NCBI GenBank assembly: GCA_036785705.1
Contig: JAWUZG010000175.1
Location: 434,001-498,000, forward strand
Direction of reading: 5' to 3'
Length of the DNA stretch: 64,000 nt
Source: Acanthornis magna
Lineage: Eukaryota; Chordata; Aves; Passeriformes; Acanthizidae
A model generated the notes under the pieces. The model was not told where the DNA came from and ran no database searches. It saw nothing but the letters and a program-made list of their open reading frames with translations. Position 1 is the stretch's first letter. Each line of letters opens with the position of its first letter. Positions 14,201-28,754 of the stretch are shown here, piece after piece. A program made the position numbers and the translations under genes.

Positions 14201-17200
14201 TCTTAGACGTGAGTCATATGTGGGACTATATCACACACACATATAAAATAACACATCATTTACAAATTACAGACTTTTCACATCTAAGCATTTCTGGAAC
14301 ATGACTGAATCCAAACCATTAGTACTCCAGGAAAGCTCATTACAGAGACAATTTAACAGACTAGAAGATGCCTTTCCCAAGATACTTTCCCAACTTATCT
14401 TGGGTTACTTGCTAAATGGACAGAACAATATTGCTCACATCTCATATGAATTTCTTGCCAAGGCCAAGAAGTGAGAAGGACAAACAGTAAGGCTGTGGTT
14501 ATATAGTCATCTCAGACAGCTAAAGACATGCCTTTGCCCCAGCAGTTGAAGCCGCACCTTTCCCTTTAGAGATGCAAAGCTGTGCTGGTTTTGGATGGCA
14601 CAGAATTTTTTTTTTTCATAGTAGCTGGTATGGGGCTGTTTTGGATTTATGCTGAAGACAGTATTGATAATACAGGGATGTTTTAGCTTTTGCTGCACAG
14701 TGTTTACACAGAGCCGAGGCCTTTTCTGCTTGTCACCCCACCCCAGCAGTAAGTGGGCTGGGGGTGCACGAGAAGTGGAGAGGTGACAGAGCTGACCCAA
14801 GGGATATTCCATACCATACAGCTCATGCTCGCTATATAAAGCTGGGGAAAGGAGGAGGAAGGCAGGACATTTGGAGCGATGCATTTGTCTTCCTGAGTCA
14901 CTGAACACCTGCCTGCCCACGGGAAGCAATGAATGTATTCCTTGTTTTGCTTTGCTTTTTGCACCATTTCTGCTTTCCCTATTACACTATTTTTTTCTCA
15001 ACCCATGAGTTTTCTCATTTTTTCTCTTCTGATCCTCTCCCTCATCCTGCAGATGGGGAGGGACTGAGTGCCTGCCTGGGACTTGGCTGCTGGCTGGGGC
15101 TAAACCATGAAAACAGAGCTGATTGGGAAGATATATTTTTCAAACACGGAGGAAACAAGAGTACTCAATTTTGACATAATTGGAGTTTCCGGTGCAGCCA
15201 AAGGTCTTTCAACTGCCTCAAAGCACTTCATAACCTGGAGGTGGGAAATAGAGCTGGGGCTTCAAAGACCAAACCATACACCTCTGCTGTGCTTGATGCA
15301 ACCAGTCCCATCTAACCCTACTGCTCTGTCTTTAACCACGGCAATTTCTCCACTAGTGGGCCTGACCTCAGACCTTGAGGAAACATTAGGTTCTAATACA
15401 GGTGTGGGGGTGGAATTGTTAATAGTACAGAGTTTTGGTATCTGAAGACAGAGAAGTTCCTGTCTAGTCTATATGCTTCAGGCACAGGAGGATGCTACAT
15501 GCAGCACGGATCACCCCAAAAGAGGTGACACTTTTTTTCAGCTCACTCTGAATGGATTAGAGCAAACAGGTAACATTCAGACACACAGCTGCAGTAGAAA
15601 CCCCTATCAGTATCTTGACATTCATCCAAGTAATGAGTTACGAGAGTTAAGGGTTCAGAGAAAGATATTATCGTCCCTTAATCACTGACCAAAACCAGCA
15701 GTTTATCGGAAAACTGATTCTCACAAACTTTGGCTTCCCACAAATAGCAAGAATACTTTTTTTTCTCCCTATTTCTCTCCAATACTGCTTTTTCTTTTCC
15801 CCTCCAGCCCTTTCTGACCCCCTGACTGCCCCCCAACACACACACAAATTTTGTGTTCCTCTCTGTACAGTTTTTTCTGCTAAGAAACATTTGATTACAT
15901 CTTCTTTCATGTTCAGAGTTTTCTTTAAATTCTGCTTGGATTTTTTTGGCTCTTGCTTCTTGAAGTTGCCATTTCCGTGAATCATTAATTCAGAGATGCA
16001 CGAACAATCTTACTTGATAGACTGTGTATTATGTTACCTCTCACTTTCCTCTGTTATCTTACATGTTGTCAAATCAGACTTCAAATTATGTCACAGCTAC
16101 TCTTTCTGAATGGTTAATTTTTCACTGAGAGTCACACAGATGGGCAATTATTTTAAGGCTTGAATACCTGCCAACAATTGTAATGGCATAAAGCTGATCT
16201 CAAAAGCCCACACAACCATAGAAAACACCAAAAAACAGAAGACAACTCTGAATGTAAACTATACCAATTTTTATGGGTGGCAAAGTTTAAATGAAAATTG
16301 TCCACACTATTAACAAAGCCTTCAATCACTAAAAGCATGTACTTCTGTATATACAAACACACAAAGGTGCACATTTTAAATCCCAAAGAATAACTAGAGA
16401 GAACCAAACCAACATATAGAATAACAATGTTTCATTTATTTATGTATTTTAAAACAAGCACATTACTCATGAGAGGAATAGGATAACCATCCTTTAAACT
16501 CCATGTATTTATCTATAAAAATGAATAAAATAGAAGCACCACTCTTGAAAAAAAAAGTCACCTGGAGAAGTGGGAAGTGGGTCACTTTCCATGTCCTCTA
16601 GCCTGCAGAATGGCCAATGACTAATAAATCCTCTTTTAACTATCTGTTATACATCCACTGAAACTGGGACAAAAAATATGGAGTCCCTCATATAAGCGTC
16701 TGGAAAACCACCCCTGCATTGTGGCCCTCTCCTGTTGCTGGCATACATTGATTCTGCATACTGACACTGCTCCTGCTGCAATGTTATCCCACTTACAGAA
16801 TAGCCCAGGGAAGAACTGAGATCTAAAGAAATCACCAAACTTACTTCTACAGCCACCCTGAACAATAACATACACATAACAATACACAGAAAAGAGTTTA
16901 TCTAAGTGTACAAAGTCATATAGCACCAAGCCAAGTCTGTCACTCACCTAAATCATCTGCTGCCTTCCCCTCTTTCCCCCTAAAAGCCCTCCCAAATTTT
17001 TATCAATTTTCCAAAACTCTGAAACAAACCCCCAGATATTCTGAAAAATGCACATTGAGAATTAGGACTTATTGGTTTGCACAGGATGAAACAAAACAGT
17101 GATAAGAAAGATTACTCAATACAGCCATCTAAAGCATGCTTTCAACAGAAAGTGTTGCCATGAAGCAGTCCATGCTCCAAGGTGCACATGGAGAAGTCTT

Positions 17201-20200
17201 TCATATCCAGAAGAATCATTTGTAGAGAGACTCGAACATTTGGTTCCAAATCTATAAATAATTAAAATTAATAATTAAATACATAGCCAGTCTTGTCTGA
17301 AAAGAAAATTCAGAAATTGTTACAAGCACTTCTTCAATGACATCGACTTTCTTAAGCATAGTACAGACTTCTCTCAACAGTGAAAAATGGAACATGTGAT
17401 GTTTCAGAAGCAGACAAAGAAAAGGCTGGGTGCTAAACCACAAGTTTCTAGGAGACTGCTCACTTCACCAGGACTTTGTTCAATACTCTAGCAGACAATA
17501 CCAGCAAGCGCCAGCTCCATACAATACACACCAGTAGAATAAAAGAGAAAGAGAGTTCAGGCAAACTGTAAGAACAAACCCTGCCATTATTTGAATATTT
17601 GCCTGATTTTATAATAATTTTGTTTCATGGGATTTTTTTTTCCACATGTGGTTCTCTTTCCTTTTCTCCATTTCTTTTCTACAAATTTAGAGAATGGTCT
17701 AAATTGCAGACATTGTAGAATGTCTACTATAGAATTTTGAAGAAATCCTGACATTGATTTCAGGCATGTGAAATTGTGTGTTCATACATGGACACATAGC
17801 CAGGTCTTGAGATCTATAAAGATCCTCCTTGGCATGAGTGTCCTATTAACCAACTACAGTCCATGAGTAAATAGGAAAGGATTGAGAAAGTGAAGGGAAC
17901 ACACCAGAACATGTCAGTCATTTATGATCAGCAAGGCAAGCAATAGCATTACAGTGCTAAGTTTTAAAATTCCATTTCAAGAAATTGTTTATGCTGTTGA
18001 AACAGAGCTGACTTCATAAACCACATACAGTTTTGATTCCAGAGCATGCAATAATTAAAGATATAGTTGGTAGCTGTTGCACAGATTTCCTGTTTTCAAG
18101 AGGAGTGAAGTTAATTAATCTCTGGCTTTCCAAAAGCATTAAAAACGAGAAACAGCCTTCTAGACTGCGGCCTTTTAGACTGATTTGGCCAGAATCGGTT
18201 TATTAAAGCAGCTTATCTATTTAAAATCACGGGGACTACCAAGTGCATGTTCAGCTCGTCACAGATGAAGAGAACTGTTCCTCTAGCTCACGGCTGCTTC
18301 GCCCAAAACAGTCCCCAGACTTGAGTGGAAGTATTAACAGTAATAATCCATCAGCCAAAGGGAGGGAAGACTGCACATCTCACAGACCCACGAGTTCCAT
18401 GAATGACTACACAGCAGACAGCAAAATAAGCAGTAGGTAGCATAGAGACAGGGGGCATGAGAAAAAGCAATGTACTACAGGGGAAATCAGGCACATGATG
18501 AAGAACTAAAAAAATTTCATCAGGAATTTAAGTGAACTCTTCTACTGCTCTCATTCAAATCAATGCTCTCTGAGCAGAACACCTATAACACTGCGCTTGC
18601 CTTGCAACTAGGTGACTACTAATTACTACCTGGACTGAGAAAGATGCTCCACTGTTTTAATACTTGAAAGAGAACAGGGTTGGCAACCTCTGTGTAATTA
18701 GTTTCCTATCAAGAGAAAGGATTTCAGATGTAGGATGCCTGAGGAGGAGGGAGAGAGGACAGCCTCTCTGTATATACAGACACATTTTTGTTCATTCTTT
18801 TCTCTCTGGTGACCTCCCCTTTATTTTCCTGCACTGTAAGGGACGACTTATCATTAATGGCATAATGCATATTATTATTCATTAGCACTGTTTTTCTTAT
18901 GTCAACCTATCCTATCTTGTTGGCTTTCAAGTTTCTTTCAGAGAGACCCACTACATTTAAAAGCATATATAAATTGCCATTAAAGTTTTCCTTTAAAAGA
19001 GAAATGCTACAACAGCTGACCAAAAAATTATCATTAAAACAGTTTTCAATGACAGTACATCTTTGAAGGCATTGTGCTTTTGCTAAGTATTATTAACTAA
19101 TTTCAATTCACACCTGGAGTGTTTTTACATCTTTATATAAGATAAAATCTTACATATTATTTTATCTCCACTTTACAGTAGGTTTTGGAAATATTTCAAT
19201 TTTGTAAACATGAAGTCAATGCAAAGTGCTTTCTCCCATATTCACCAGAGCTGAACCCTCCATGTCTCCACCAGGAGCTTTTCCCATCTCACACAGGTCT
19301 GACTACCCCTACAGAAAACCCAAAACACCAGTCTCACAGCAACTGTTCTCTCCCTCTCAAAGCTACATCCCTCTCAAGGCCCTACATTAGAGGACAATCA
19401 TCTGCTTCTATGTACAGACACGGAAGGCAAGTGTGGAAGTAACTTCAGTCCTTGCTTCTTGGGGTTCTCCAAAACTACAGCAAAACTATTTTATCGTATA
19501 GTTTCAGTGACTAATGGCATGCAGCCATGAAAGCTCTTTTGGGCAGCCCACTGGAGAGGTAGGAATAAGCTATGATAATATTTTATAGGAAATTTTTTAT
19601 AAGCCTCTCTGGTCTACTGGAAATTTCAGTGTTTTTCAAACTTCAGAAATCTTCTGAGCCTTCACTGCACAATCTCTAAAGTATATTCCAGGAATTGTTA
19701 CACTACTAGCACTGAACAAAAATGAGTAACGATTAAAAAAAATGCAGAGGGAAAGAGGAAAATAAAGACTCACAGAAAGTGAATTAAATAATAAGAAAAA
19801 AAAATCTCATTTCATTCAGATAAATTTCAGTACTATTATTATTGCCATGCAGTATGAAATGTCTAAAATAATTATAGGAGAGTGAAATCTGAAAGAGAAG
19901 GTGAAAAGTTGCTTGCTTACCATCATTTTACTGCCCTTATTTCACCTCTCTTGGTGGCAAGAAGCCTTTAGCCTACTGTGCTGAGATTTGAACAAAAAAA
20001 AATTTTCTGTTAAATCCCAACATCCATAAAATCAAAGAGAAATTTGTAGAACTGGGTTCTATATCTGTACTGATTGTCAGTGGTGTTAGACACAGATAGC
20101 ATATAATTCTAAACTCCTTGGTCTGAGAAAGTTACCATTGCAGCATTTCTCCATATAGAGAGTTTATGAGACTTTACAGTAAGCTTTGGCAATTCTTTGC

Positions 20201-20468
20201 TATATATGTGAGCTCATCCATCACATAAAAATTTTGAATCAATGACACTACAACATTTTATAAAGGAGACAAAGTCCATTTAGTTTTTCATCTTTCCTGA
20301 CAGAAGTTATTTTCTAATTTCTAAGTCCTTCATTCACTGATCAGGAACTACATTGCCATTACCTAAGTTTCATGTAAGTGCAAACAGATTAGTGACACAG
20401 ATATCTCAATATTTACCATTACTGTCTGAAGTTCCCACCAATGCATACTTTTTCTCCAGGCCACTTAA

Positions 20469-20469
<1 letters not shown>
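8291..20469. other. AT-rich intergenic stretch, no gene seen
   Basis: Reading frames are short and unrecognised. The longest open frame (about 10,150-10,641, plus strand) does not start with ATG and has no recognisable domain. A GC-richer island at 12,110-12,360 and a CA/TA-rich run near 14,010-14,045 stand out from the background. No RNA gene or splice-paired exon was found. Confidence 0.55.

Positions 20470-20515
<46 letters not shown>
20470..20515. repeat. 46-base homopolymer A tract
   Basis: An uninterrupted run of 46 A. The sequence to its left (cagtctgaagttcccaccaa and around) shows no processed-transcript features I recognise, so a retrocopy tail is not supported. Runs this long are unstable and prone to sequencing error. 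Confidence 0.9.
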
Positions 20516-20518
<3 letters not shown>

Positions 20519-23500
20519 ACATCATTTTCACCTGCAATAATAAATAAAAGTGAATGCATAAAGACACTGAAAAGTTAAAGTGCATAATGAAAAGAACAGC
20601 ATTTCTTTTCCTTTCTAGGAGCATAACACTTCTTTCTAAACACTGTCTGAAAGTGTGAAAGTGGAGGGTTTAGGCTAACCGCATTTTCATATGAAAAATA
20701 TTCCATGAAAATGTGATTCCGTAAGCAGAAATTCTAATTTGTATGGCAGAAGGCTTTAAATGCCTGTCTACATTTAAAGCCACATTCATTTAATAGCCAG
20801 TCAGCCCATTCCTCCTTTGGCTATCTCTAGAGGGAAAAATGGATTCCCATTAGTAATTCTCAGGCTTGGAGAAAGCTCTGACCTGTGCACAGGGTTTATC
20901 AAGGTCTGCTTTCTCTGCAACAGCTACAGAGGGGGGCAATCCTCAAGAGACTTGCTCCTGCTGTTTTCTTCTGATGAAGCAACCTTTGCATCTCCTCTGT
21001 ATTTTATCACCCAAAATACAGCTCTCATCAATAATCAGGAAAGAGACATCTAACTTTTTTTTTTTTTTTTAAGTTTTTAGGTTTTTTCCTCCAAACACAA
21101 GGCTAGAATATGAGCATTGAATCCACTAAGGTTTAGTGGTGAAAATGTCAACTCCATGTATTCCGCCTTTGTAAAAGTTAGCAAAATACTAGGAAAAGGA
21201 GCAGAGAAAAATCCTTGGCAGGGGAGGGGCAGTAGGCTCTTTACACAAAGGCCCTCCATAATCTTGAAAATATAATCTCAACCATCAAGACAAACAGAGC
21301 CCACCAATAATACGCATATTCCACATTACCTTCACCACTTGCTCACAAGAAGGCTAAATTTTTGTGTGCAGTTCTGATCCAGAGTCAGCCCAGCATAACA
21401 TTGATGTTGGTGGTGCTACTCTGGTTACATTCTTATTATGTAAATTAAGGGGCCAAATTTTGCCTTAAAGAAGTACGAGATATGGTGCTCTTTCTGTAAC
21501 ACATGCTTTATTTGTGGCCTGTTATTTTTTTCCCATTTTATCTCCTTAAAAGAACAACAATCTTTCTTTCTCATAGGGTAGAATCTAGAAAGGTTTCCTT
21601 TTCATAGAGATTGAACTGTTTCCTATAAACATTGTTTCTATTACATCTACATGATCTAAGATAATGGTTGTAATAGAAAATACAATGAAAAAGAATGAGT
21701 GAGCTCATTTGAAATACAGGAGGCTTTGTCTTACTGGTAACAGCCAGAGGATGCCATAAAAGAAAACAATCCCTTAAAAATGCCAGACCACAAAAGCAGT
21801 CGATAGACATAACGATAAGCACTGGCTAATCAATAGTGATAAGTCAGTGCAACTCAGCTGACAGATGCTTCTTCAACAACAGTTTGTCTAATTCCTACCT
21901 CACTAGCATAAACATATCAGGCCAATGCCTTAATAAGAAAGCTCTTCAGTAGATAACATGGCAGCAGAATGAAGATGGTACCATACCACCCCCTTACCAA
22001 TCACCTCAATCTCTTCTATATTTTGCAGAACAAGGCCTCCCCGGGGACACTGCTGACTACCAAAGCCTTATTTTCATATGAGGGTGGAGGACATAAGGAG
22101 AATCAACATTCCTTGTCAAAAGCAATTGAACGCTGCAGCACTCTGACATGCTTTCAGAGAATGCAGAAAAACATCAGCTAGCGAAGAAAGGGGACATCTG
22201 AATAACCACAGCTAATAAACCACAGCTAATAAACCACAGCTAACCAGAGCTGTCTCTAATAAAGAGGTAAAGAAAAAATAAGGAAAAGTTATTTACTAGA
22301 CATTTGTTTTAAATGAAATGAAACAGCAAACACTCAGGTTGACCAATTTTTCAAGCATATTCATACACTTTCACAGCAGAAACTTATCTCTGTGTGTGTG
22401 CAGACTTAAACAATAAAAAAACTTTTTTAGCTACAACAGGCTGCAAGAATAAGTCTTACCTTTTACAAATGAGGTTGTTCCTCACTCCTATCCATTTCCA
22501 CATGATGCTGTGGGGGATCCTAGCTGCATCACTGTGACCAGGCCACCTGACTTTTTGGGCTCACTTTGGTTTCTCCTGTTCTCTCCACTCACAAAGGCTC
22601 TTTCACCACCAAGTGCTCTCTGGCCTGTTCTCATTTCTCTCTATACCCCTGAGCTTTTGCTTCCCAGTTTGCCAAGGATAGGGATGTCCACTGCTTATTT
22701 GTGAAATTTTCAAATCTGCACTTTCCTGTGCACATCAATGAGCAGCATTTAATTTTCTAGGGCTTCGCTGTTGCTGTGTCACACTGCACTCTCTGAACGA
22801 TGGGATGGGCCACAAGTATCTACAGCTGTTCCACTTCTCCCAGGCTCCCTTCAAATAATATTTTTATTGCTTTTATTTCTTGTTTCTCATCTTTTAAGTG
22901 GATTCTAAGCTTCTAACACAAGAAAGCTGTTCTTAAAGCCTGCTCCCTTTAAAGTATCCAATCAAATTCAAAGTCTTGGGGCCAATTGCAAGCAGGGAGT
23001 TCAGCTTGTTGCTGATTTAAGATACTTAGCTCTATCACAAAACCAGGCAAGTTTAACACCTGCATAACTTCACTGCAAAAATAGAGAACACCTGTGATTT
23101 CTCAGACAGCTAATGATGTAGGAAGGAGATTGCTGCAGTTTTCATTTTAAAAAAGTTAATCAGTCATCTATTTTCAACCTGGATATTTGGGACAAACAAA
23201 GACAGGTTTTAGGCATAGAGGGCACCACCTATTCTCCAAAATAATGGCCATGGTCAACCCTCCTGCCATGGCCAAGCCTTCAGCATTGATGGAGAAGCCT
23301 GTCTGTGCCATACAGCCATGAGGGAGATAGTTCTTCAGCAAGTTTATGAGCAACATCAGCATCCCTTGCCCTCAGTGGGCAAGAAACACTTATCCAATTT
23401 GCCTCCTCCCCCCTCTAAAGCAACAGCACAAAATAAGCACATGAAGCCCTTTCAAATAAAATAAAGTCCCTTAAAGTACACCTGCCTCTCCGGAAGAGTT

Positions 23501-26299
23501 GAAAGAGCAAATCGCATTAGTGAGGGTATCAGTCGCCTGAAGCAAGATTAGTCACAATTGAGAGCCACGAGAGATGCACTGTGCTTCTCAAACAACCCTG
23601 GAGAGCAGCAGACATGGCACAGGCACAGCAGCTGACAGAAAACAGCACCTGGAGGTCAGCTGGGGCACTCAACACTCTCAAGTGGAGGTGGAAGTTTCGG
23701 CTCACACTGCAGCATCTGGCCCCTAAGGTGTTCCTCAAAGTTTTCAAGTGCTGCAACAAGAAGAAATTAAGAACCTCTGAAGTAAAAGAAGGCCTCTGAA
23801 TAAGGCTGTCGCCCCTCACCTCCTACACAGCAGGAGGGCACTGTTAGAAATAGATCTTAATATCGATGAGCCTCTGTGTGTCTGGCTGCTCTGGTCACAG
23901 GAATTCAAATTTGTTTGATGTTTTAATGGCTTTGACAATGTTGCAACACTTCAGATATTGACCCCACTGTATAATCTCAACTGAACTCCTGAACCATGCA
24001 AATATGAACACTAACACAACCAGAAGTTATTTTTTATTTTATAGCCACCACATTTTATTGCCACACCCTCCTAGACATCCTGTAAAATTAGACACTGTGT
24101 AACAGAGGCCATGACATGATATTTCCTGGTCTCTCAATGCCTGCATGTATGCATATGCTGGGTGAAGTAGAGAGGGAGATAAGGGAATTCTTCAGATGCA
24201 TTATAAATTACACTTGAGTAACAAGGCAAGGATGAAAGTAAATTCTGCCAAAACTTAAACAGATGTGTGTAGATACCATTTAAAATATTCTAGTGGTATT
24301 ATCTTCCATATTTTAATACTCCCCCAGTTAACTGAGCAGATGACTCCTTATCTCACAGTTGACAACTGAAGATGCTTCATGAATGACAATTTTGAGAAAA
24401 AGATGAATTATAGCTGAAACAGTATCTGAAACAGTATGCCCCAATCCAAAAAATATTAGCTGACTTTTCACTGCTGGCAATTATAGTTTTAAGAGAGTTC
24501 TAAAATCAGTTCCTATAATTTCTTATTATAAGGGGGAAAACAAAATCAATCAAGAAGTGTTTATCCTGCTTTGCTTGTGGGGGTGGGGGGGAATATTACA
24601 CAGTGGTGTTGACTGGCTTGTAGTCAATTCGATATAACTTTACTATGGCAACAGTTGCATCACTTCATATCATGCAGTCTCAGATGAAAAAATTAAACCA
24701 GCACCTCCTCCCTTTATTCTTTCACTTTGATCTTCCTTGAGGTGGACTTAAAAGGCTCTGCTTCCCAGATTTCCATGCCAGTGAGCCTCTGCTTATAAGA
24801 TTTCTAACTGATTGAGCAGATTTTTCCTGTTTACAAATTATCCAGTAAAAGCATTTTGCTCTGAAAGCTCCTTTGTGCTACATGGTACATCCAGCTCTTA
24901 GGGGGTTAATGCATGAAATGGATCACTGGGTTGAAAATAGAAATCACCGTTAAAAAAATGGGGTACCAGGAGAATTAGGCACAACATAATATTATAACCA
25001 CTGAGAATTCTCAACAGTAAAATAAAGCCTTATACTCCCAGCATTTTCATTAGTTTTCCAGTAGTGCTGGACGCAGTGTGAATTACAATGAGCAAGAAAG
25101 CAGTGGTTGCTCTCTTTAAAGAACATGCACTGTATAGGGGGAAGTCATTTCTTCAGATCATACTGGGCTGGTTATTGGTTTGTATATGCTGGTATGCATT
25201 TTAGCACTTAGAAATTATATTTCTCTCCTTTACTAGATTCTGCATATATAGCCAGAAAAACAATATGTGTTTAGAAGCTCTCAGAATGAATCTCATTGTA
25301 AGGTAAATATTTGTTTAGAAGTATGAATAGTGATATAAATCTGTAGAAAGAACATTCTGCACCAAATCTTTCATTGAGAGAATGTTTTTTTAAGTCTGGA
25401 CAGGATGTGCTGTGTTTTCATTAAAACAACTGCAGAAGATAACATTATGATGACTAAAAGCCAAAATGACAAAAATTGAGGTTGATATAAGCTTCTACTA
25501 CAGAATGTTGGTCTGCTAGTAGTTAGCTATTCATCAGAAGAAAAAAAGAAAAAGAAAAAAATTATCAAACAAACAACCAAAAAAAGCTGCAGGAATAAAC
25601 TCATTTGGGCAAATAGAGCATGTATTTGATGTGGTTTAGTCCTGTCCCACTCCAAAGCAGTACCGTATTAAAATACCAACAATTATATTGGAAAAGATGC
25701 CAACAAGCTTATGTGTACAGAACTACTAATTTCTCTGAAACCACTACTTATAAAGCTCTCTACGAATTAAGCATATGATCTGTATTGAAAGGAAGGTATG
25801 AATTGATTCAGGCCTTAGCTCAAACCTTCCAAATACTTATTTGGGGAATCTATAAGTATGGGTTAAAAAAACCCCAAAGATGTGCTCTCTGACCATCTGT
25901 TGAGCATAGATCTCTGTTTTCAGCTGCATGATAATATTTGGAAGACCAAGCTCAGACCAACCTGCACACCCATGGAAAACCAGAGCTTCTCATTCTAGAG
26001 AGCCCAACCAGCCTCGACAACATTGTACAGAGCCTGCAATATGCTCTGTATCACAACATGCTCCTCCACTGGGAGGACTCTGGTATGAATTCAGGGACAT
26101 GTGCCACATGCAGAAGTTCGTAGCAAGGAAACTTTCTCAGAGCCTAACTTCATGCAAGTCCCTGCACCTCAGAAAGTCTGAAACAGTGCTGAAAACCAGC
26201 TGCTTACCTCCTAAGCAATTACCCACCCTACATGGTATGGACAGTTCGCATCTTTTGCGCCCAGTGAATTCCAATGCAATTCACAAAAACATTGAAGAT
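20516..26299. other. AT-rich intergenic stretch, no gene seen
   Basis: No supportable gene. It contains a three-copy 14-base tandem repeat near 22,200-22,245 (unit aataaaccacagct) and otherwise unremarkable AT-rich sequence. Confidence 0.55.
22203..22245. repeat. Three-copy 14-bp tandem repeat
   Basis: Unit aataaaccacagct repeated three times, the outer copies slightly degenerate. Confidence 0.8.
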
Positions 26300-26632
26300 G
26301 GCTGGAGAGAGCTTCTGCCCCTGCTCAGACAGGCTGCCTAGAGCAGGCTGCCCAGGACCGTGCCCCATCAGGTCTTGAGTATCTCCACAGATGGAGACTT
26401 TATACAACCTTTTTCAGTAGGTGATCACCCTAAGAGAGAAAAAGCTTTTTCTTTTGTTCGGATGGAACTTCATGGGGTTTTTATTTCTGCCCATTGCCTC
26501 CTGTACCATCAGTGGGCACTGCTGAGAAGAGTATAGCTCCACCATTTTCATTCTCTCTAATTAGGTATTTATACACAGTGATAAAATTGCCCCTGAGCCT
26601 TCCTGTCTCCAGGCTCAACACATAGCTCGGTC
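26300..26632 (-). repeat. CR1 LINE fragment, antisense
   Basis: Read on the plus strand, the stretch follows the familiar antisense CR1 order: gagtatctccacagatggag, then the equivalent of the dominant cagtaaaaaagtttttc block, tgcccattgcctcctgt, cactgctgagaagag, aggtatttatacacagtgataa and cctgagccttcc. The sense strand of the element is therefore minus. It is diverged and has no intact frame. Confidence 0.8.
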
Positions 26633-28754
26633 AGCGGAACGTTTTTTGGATTGTTTTTTCAAATTTCAACATTACATCCTACGTTCTCTCATTATCCACC
26701 TTCTTTTGATGTGGCATTGCCTTGCCCTCAGGAGAAGCAAGGTGGTTTTTTGTTTGCTTTTTAAGGAATGGATTTTTAAAAATTGGGGGGTTTGCACTAC
26801 TTAAAGGGAAAGACTTGTCTTTAAACAACTATGATAATGACAGAAGACTCTAAATCATGCAATTAACAAGTATTAAAGCTTTTTCCTTAACAAATAATCT
26901 GATATTGCTCTCTTGAGGATTGCTTCTTCTTTTTATCCCCCAAATGCAAACAGCAAGCTGTTTACAAAGTCATTGAGACTAAATATTTTCTGAAGAAAAA
27001 TAAATAAATTTCACCAAATAATAATCAGCTCTGGTGCTGCTTTCTGGGTTAGAGCACATACCTCTAGATACCAAAATTTTGTTGGACTTCAGTGGCAATG
27101 AAAGGTCTGGAATGCAATGTGTAGAGCATTTGCTCTATTTTTGGGGGGATAACCAATATCATGCAGCCCCTCTGCACAAGGGACAAGCAAGGATAGGTGA
27201 GGCAGGGAATGGACACCATATGCTCTATCATATCTGATACAAGTTACTCCCCTTACAGGATAGCAAAGGACAAGACCACCAGTTAAATCAATGGTGGCTT
27301 CAAATCACATCGGAGACTGAAATGTTATAATTTATGGCTTAAACATCTTCATGAAGGACTTTTGCCTATTGTAGCAAAACTGTACAAAAAAACTGTACAG
27401 AACTGTACAGAAAAGCTGCAGAGCAAACCACCAAAACCCTGAATGGAGCTCTGAACTGTGCGCTGATGGAGATAAGATAAAGTAAAAACTCCGGGCTGGA
27501 GGAAAAGAACACATTCACAGAGGGGTCAAGCTTAGCACCTTTGGGGTACAGACCATAGCCCCAGGGCTATCAGCTGCCAGGCCAGCACAGACCCTGACAC
27601 CAAAGGGTGGGGGGAAGAGAGGTTTTGGATGTGTAGTGAAAAAGCCTCTGGTCCAAGGCTGTGCAGACAGAGGAGCCCAACTGCCCTACTCTTCCTTCTT
27701 TCTTTCTCTCTTTTTCTTTCTTTCTTTCTCTCTCTTTCTCTCTCTCTTTCTTCTCTTTCTTCTCTTTCTTTCTCTCTTTCTATCTTTCCCTCTTTCTTTC
27801 TCTCTTTCTTTCCTTCCTTCTTCCTTTCCTTCTTCCTTTCCTTCTTTCTCTTTGCCTTTTTTACTGTTACATAAAATATATCGATTCTTTGGCAGCAACA
27901 TCTAACCTCATTTGGTTTTAACCTTTTTTTTTTTTTTTTTTTGCTATATTTCAAACCTTTCTGGGTTCAATCCATTTTATTCACAGAGATCTAGCTATCT
28001 TTGCTCTTCTGTGTTTAAACCCATTCATAACACATCATGACATAAAAATCATCACATCATCAATAACGACTCACCCTATCATGAAATAAAGCTCTGATGC
28101 AGTTCAATCACTGGGTTTACTACATCAGATCTTTATTTCATGAGGAAGATTTGTGTGAATGAAGTCATTTTTCCGACGCAGATTGTCTGGACTGAACAAG
28201 GAGGACATGTCCCATCTGTGAGGTTTGTCCCACCTCCCAGAGCACTGGAAAGCCCAAGGCCGTTCCCTGCTAAGTTGACAGTAGGTTTCTGGCTTCTGAG
28301 GCCTTTTCTCACATGGATTCACTGACATCTCTGGTGCTAAAAGCAGTCCACACTCCAGCCTTTTCCAGCACTGGCACTCCCCAACCAACCTATCCCAACA
28401 ATGATACTGCTGAGGAAGCTCACGCAAACATTATAACTGTGAGACCTTCAGCTTCCTGCCAAAGGCAGTGACGGGTTTAAAACACTCCTGACAGGGAGTC
28501 AGGGGAGTGTTTCCCTGACAGCAACAGGGAAAGGTTGAAAACCTTTGTTTTCCTAACAGATCTGGATAAAATCAGCCAAACTACAATAAAATAAGGACAG
28601 AGGAAGTACCCACAGCTGACATGCTAATAAAAATTCTCTTTGAGAATAAAGACTTCCAGCGTACACAAGAAAGCAATCCTGAAGTACAAGCAATCCACTG
28701 TACTTCAACTTCAGTTGCTCTCCACACCTCAGAAAAACAATTTTAAGACCTTAC
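26633..28754. other. Region downstream of FBXO15; last exon unresolved
   Basis: This stretch holds a 10-bp tandem repeat (aactgtacag, about 27,377-27,414), the polypyrimidine tract and a T run. A minus-strand AATAAA (plus-strand tttatt, about 28,131-28,136) is a candidate poly(A) signal for FBXO15. A minus-strand open frame at 28,125-28,427 precedes it but does not resemble the C-terminus I recall for FBXO15, so I do not call it coding. Confidence 0.4.
27691..27858. repeat. Polypyrimidine (TTTC/CTTT) microsatellite
   Basis: About 170 bases of almost pure C and T on the plus strand, dominated by ctttcttt units shading into ttcc units at the right. All long open frames across it on either strand are low-complexity artefacts rich in S, L and F or in K, E and R. 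Confidence 0.95.

Noticed and set aside
14507..14967. 140- and 87-residue overlapping minus-strand frames
   Set aside because: They overlap each other in different frames, match nothing recalled and lack splice-site support.
20353..20547. A46 tract as the tail of a processed pseudogene or SINE
   Set aside because: No transcript-like sequence, poly(A) signal or target duplication was seen beside it.
27532..27954. 140-residue minus-strand frame and several plus-strand frames
   Set aside because: They are translations of the polypyrimidine microsatellite, with K/E/R or S/L/F repeats only.
28125..28427. 100-residue minus-strand frame as last FBXO15 exon
   Set aside because: It sits before a poly(A) signal but its sequence does not resemble the recalled FBXO15 C-terminus in any frame.
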